Shown: piece after piece, positions 16,037 through 18,299 of the stretch
How positions within the stretch are numbered: the first letter of the stretch is position 1
Layout of the letters: each line of letters starts with the position of its first letter
Source: an uncultured Lactobacillus sp.
Lineage (GTDB): Bacteria > Bacillota > Bacilli > Lactobacillales > Lactobacillaceae
DNA: 18,299 nt
Direction: 5' to 3'
NCBI GenBank assembly: GCA_946409675.1
Contig: CAMJXI010000005.1
Location: forward strand, 1-18,299
The notes under the pieces: generated by a model
Databases searched by the model: none
The model's input: only the letters and a program-made list of their open reading frames with translations
Told to the model about the DNA's origin: nothing
Made by a program: the position numbers and the translations under genes

Positions 16037-16291
16037 TTAGCCCTCCACTAATTCGCTGATTTCAAAACGATAACTTTCGGTGTTGACGTTGGCCAAAAGT
16101 TGGTCGCAAATTTGGTCGACTTCTTCGTTGATGTCTTGGCCGTTATGTTTGATTTGCATTTCGAAGTACTTGCCTTGCACTACTTGGTTCACGTTCGTGT
16201 AGTCCATGCGGTGGAGCGCTGTTTTGATAGCTTCACCTTGGGGGTCCAAGATGGATTCTTTATAAGTTACGAAAATTTTGACATTAAACAT
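16037..16291 (-). CDS. purS: Phosphoribosylformylglycinamidine synthase subunit PurS
   Basis: PurS is the small structural subunit that bridges PurQ and PurL in FGAM synthase. The 84-residue product has the family layout: [19 protein letters not shown] near the start, then a Val/Gln-rich middle and a C-terminal helix with a FEISELV ending. ATG 16291 is used, because GGAG/AAGG lies just upstream and [11 protein letters not shown] matches family starts; the frame is open a few codons further. It overlaps the purC stop by 8 nt (ATGTTTAA). Confidence 0.95.
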   Translation of the reverse strand: MFNVKIFVTYKESILDPQGEAIKTALHRMDYTNVNQVVQGKYFEMQIKHNGQDINEEVDQICDQLLANVNTESYRFEISELVEG

Positions 16292-17012
16292 GGGCCTTCT
16301 CCTCACTTTGTTCAAGACGTTTTAGGACTTCTTCATAGACTGTGACTAAATCACCGGTGCTCTTGCGGAACACATCTTTATCGAGTGATTCCTTGGTTGT
16401 TAGGTCGACTAAGCGACAATTATCAGGGGAAATTTCATCGGCCAAGATGATTTCGCCGTTAGGCAACTTGCCGAATTCTAGTTTGAAATCGACCAGTTGG
16501 AGGTTAGCTTGCGCAAATCTTTCAATCAAAAGGTCGTTAATTTGTAAGGTTAGTTCTTGAATACGTTCGCTGTCACCCGGTTGGATAAATCCAAGGCCAA
16601 GTGCTTCAGAAGCATTGATGACGGGGTCATCGAGTTCATCTGACTTGTAGCAATACGAGATAACAGTTTGGTTTAATTTTTGTAAGTAAGGAAGGTTAAA
16701 TTTCTTTTGTAAGCTGCCGGAAGCGTAGTTTCTGACAATCACTTCTAAGGGAATAATTTTGACGCTCTTGTTGATTTGCACGGTGTCAGAAAGTGTTTCA
16801 ACGTAATCGGTCTTGATGCCTTCTGAGATAAGATAATTGAACAAAATCGTATCGATCTTGTTGTTAACTACGCCTTTACCTGCGATATGGTGTTTTCTCT
16901 TGCCGTTTAAGGCAGTTGCTTGGTCCATGTATTCGACCCAGATTAAACCCGGTTCATCAGTTTCATATAGACTCTTTGCTTTTCCTTCTTTGATCAATGA
17001 ACCTCTTTGCAT
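16284..17012 (-). CDS. purC: SAICAR synthetase
   Basis: PurC couples CAIR and aspartate with ATP to give SAICAR. It has 242 residues, the usual length. The start GSLIKEGKAKSLYET, the first signature IIPLEVIVRNYASGS (86-100, with Ser98 where Thr or Ala is usual) and the second signature LVDFKLEFG (173-181) are present. ATG 17012 shares one base with the purK stop (TAATG), and GGAGG lies 10 nt upstream. A purB for the next step is not in the window. Confidence 0.97.
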   Translation of the reverse strand: MQRGSLIKEGKAKSLYETDEPGLIWVEYMDQATALNGKRKHHIAGKGVVNNKIDTILFNYLISEGIKTDYVETLSDTVQINKSVKIIPLEVIVRNYASGSLQKKFNLPYLQKLNQTVISYCYKSDELDDPVINASEALGLGFIQPGDSERIQELTLQINDLLIERFAQANLQLVDFKLEFGKLPNGEIILADEISPDNCRLVDLTTKESLDKDVFRKSTGDLVTVYEEVLKRLEQSEEKAHV

Positions 17013-18151
17013 TACGCTTCTGCCTCCCAAATATTTTCTGCTTTGATTTCTTTTAAGATTTCTTCTCGTTCACCCAAAATAGTGATGTGCCCCATCTTGC
17101 GGTTCTCGCGGACTTCTTCCTTCCCATAATCATGGAAGTGCCAGTCCGGTCGTTGTGGTAATCTCTGACGGGCTTTATCTAGGTGTTGACCCAAGAGATT
17201 GACCATCACACATGGTGCAATTTGTTTAATCGTTGGTATTTCTAAGCCACAGATGCTACGAACGTGGGCTTCAAATTGGGAAATGTTACTGGCTTCGATT
17301 GAGTAGTGGCCGGAGTTGTGTGGTCGCGGTGCTAACTCGTTGACTAGCAGTTTGCCGCCGGGAAGCATGAAGAACTCGATTCCAAGTACGCCCCGCAGTT
17401 TTAGGTTCTCAGCAATTTTACGGGCAATCATCTCGGCACTGGCGTGAACTTTTTCATCAACCCGAGCTGGGACAATCGTCTTGTGCAAAATATGGTGATA
17501 ATGAATATTTTCGGCTAACGGGAACGATTGAATTTTGCCGCTGGCACTTCGGGTCACCATCACCGAGAGTTCCTTAACGAAGGCTTGGCGTTCCTCTAAG
17601 ACACAGGGTTCGGTCTTAACTAGCTCAAGTCCGGCATTCAAGTCACTCGGACTATTCAAGTCGACTTGACCGTGGCCGTCGTAACCGCCGTCGGCAGTTT
17701 TCAAAATGCTGGGGTAACCAATCTGGTCAATCGCTTGATTGAGGTCACTTTCGGTTTTCACAACCGCGAAGTTCGTCGTTGAAACATTAATTTCGTTTAA
17801 GAAGTTCTTTTCGTTGATGCGGTTGCCGGTAATTTCGAGTAACCGGGTCCCTTGGGGTAAGGCTGCTTCATCTTTGGCATTTTCGAGGGCATCAACGTCG
17901 ACGTTTTCGAATTCGTACGTTAAGACATCACTAGCTTGGGCCAAAAGTTCGATGGCATTATCGTCGGCGTAATCGGCGGTGATTTGCACGTCCGCCACTT
18001 GGCCGGTTGAGCAGTTATTGTCGGGATCAAGGACCGCGACTTTGTAACCCATCGCCTTGGCACTAAGAGCAATCATCTGACCTAATTGGCCCCCACCGAC
18101 AATTCCGATTGTTGCGGGTGGTAAAATTGCTTCCTTATAGTTGTTGTTCAC
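17012..18151 (-). CDS. purK: N5-carboxyaminoimidazole ribonucleotide synthase
   Basis: PurK is an ATP-grasp enzyme that carboxylates AIR to N5-CAIR using bicarbonate and ATP. It has 379 residues. The glycine-rich loop GGGQLGQM (19-26), YEFENVD (79-85), KTADGGYDGHGQ (151-162) and NELAPRPHNSGHY (271-283) are all characteristic. The start codon is GTG at 18151-18149, with GGAGG 9 nt upstream and no better ATG that keeps the conserved N-terminus. It overlaps the purE end by 17 nt. The pairing with purE shows that the bacterial two-step carboxylation route is used. Confidence 0.96.
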   Translation of the reverse strand: MNNNYKEAILPPATIGIVGGGQLGQMIALSAKAMGYKVAVLDPDNNCSTGQVADVQITADYADDNAIELLAQASDVLTYEFENVDVDALENAKDEAALPQGTRLLEITGNRINEKNFLNEINVSTTNFAVVKTESDLNQAIDQIGYPSILKTADGGYDGHGQVDLNSPSDLNAGLELVKTEPCVLEERQAFVKELSVMVTRSASGKIQSFPLAENIHYHHILHKTIVPARVDEKVHASAEMIARKIAENLKLRGVLGIEFFMLPGGKLLVNELAPRPHNSGHYSIEASNISQFEAHVRSICGLEIPTIKQIAPCVMVNLLGQHLDKARQRLPQRPDWHFHDYGKEEVRENRKMGHITILGEREEILKEIKAENIWEAEA

Positions 18152-18299
18152 TGATAATTGCCTCCGCAGTTTGTTCTTCTCTAAATTGTCTGAGTAAGTC
18201 GGCTAGGCCATCGTCATTGATAGCGAGTATTTGGGCTGCCAGTAAGGCAGCGTTCTTAGCACCGGCATCGCCGATTGCGGTCGTGGCGACGGGTACGCC
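18135..18299 (-). CDS. purE: N5-CAIR mutase, C-terminal part (gene starts beyond the right edge)
   Basis: Only the last 54 residues and the TAA stop are in the window. They begin GVPVATTAIGDAGAKNAALL, matching the conserved C-terminal helix region of class I PurE, which rearranges N5-CAIR to CAIR. The end reads through the purK ribosome binding site and start. As the probable first gene of the operon, its upstream control region (promoter, PurR site or riboswitch) lies outside the window. Confidence 0.93.
   Translation of the reverse strand, partial: GVPVATTAIGDAGAKNAALLAAQILAINDDGLADLLRQFREEQTAEAIISEQQL

Overview
The window looks like chromosomal DNA from a low-GC Gram-positive bacterium, most likely a lactic acid bacterium of the Lactobacillaceae. 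The support is the gene order purE-K-C-S-Q-L-F-M-N-H-D with the small PurL plus separate PurS and PurQ, a monofunctional formate-tetrahydrofolate ligase, LPXTG-anchored pilin proteins and strong AGGAGG-type ribosome binding sites. The genus cannot be fixed from the sequence alone.

Positions 1-3869 (minus strand) hold the start of a sortase-dependent pilus or surface-adhesin operon. Its first gene (3869 to 1662) encodes a large tip-type adhesin: signal peptide, choice-of-anchor A domain, two CnaB/SpaA-like domains and a C-terminal LPQTG anchor. The reading frame is cut by one in-frame TAG codon at 2747-2745, with the same frame open on both sides. The second gene (550-1665, LPKTG) is coupled to it by an ATGA overlap. 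A third pilin (560 down to the left edge) is incomplete. A pilin sortase would be expected beyond the left edge.

Positions 3870-4434 form an AT-rich divergent regulatory region. It carries a consensus promoter for the pilin operon with a palindrome abutting its -35, a good promoter for fhs, a 10-bp inverted repeat, and four copies of a CGAAC/GTTCG core resembling PurR boxes.

Positions 4435-7094 (plus strand) hold fhs (10-formyl-tetrahydrofolate synthesis) and a TMEM175/DUF1211-type membrane protein. The fhs terminator runs directly into the start codon of the membrane protein gene. A bidirectional terminator (7102-7137) separates this gene from the convergent purine operon.

Positions 7196-18299 (minus strand) are a tightly packed de novo purine operon, read right to left: purE (3' end only), purK, purC, purS, purQ, purL, purF, purM, purN, purH, purD. 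With purE, which is cut by the edge, this covers every step from PRPP to IMP except adenylosuccinate lyase (purB). Fhs supplies the 10-formyl-THF used by PurN and PurH, so the two convergent units work together. The operon promoter and any leader or riboswitch lie outside the window.

The most unusual points are the in-frame amber codon in the tip adhesin, the regulatory motifs between the pilin operon and fhs, and the terminator that overlaps the start of the TMEM175-like gene.
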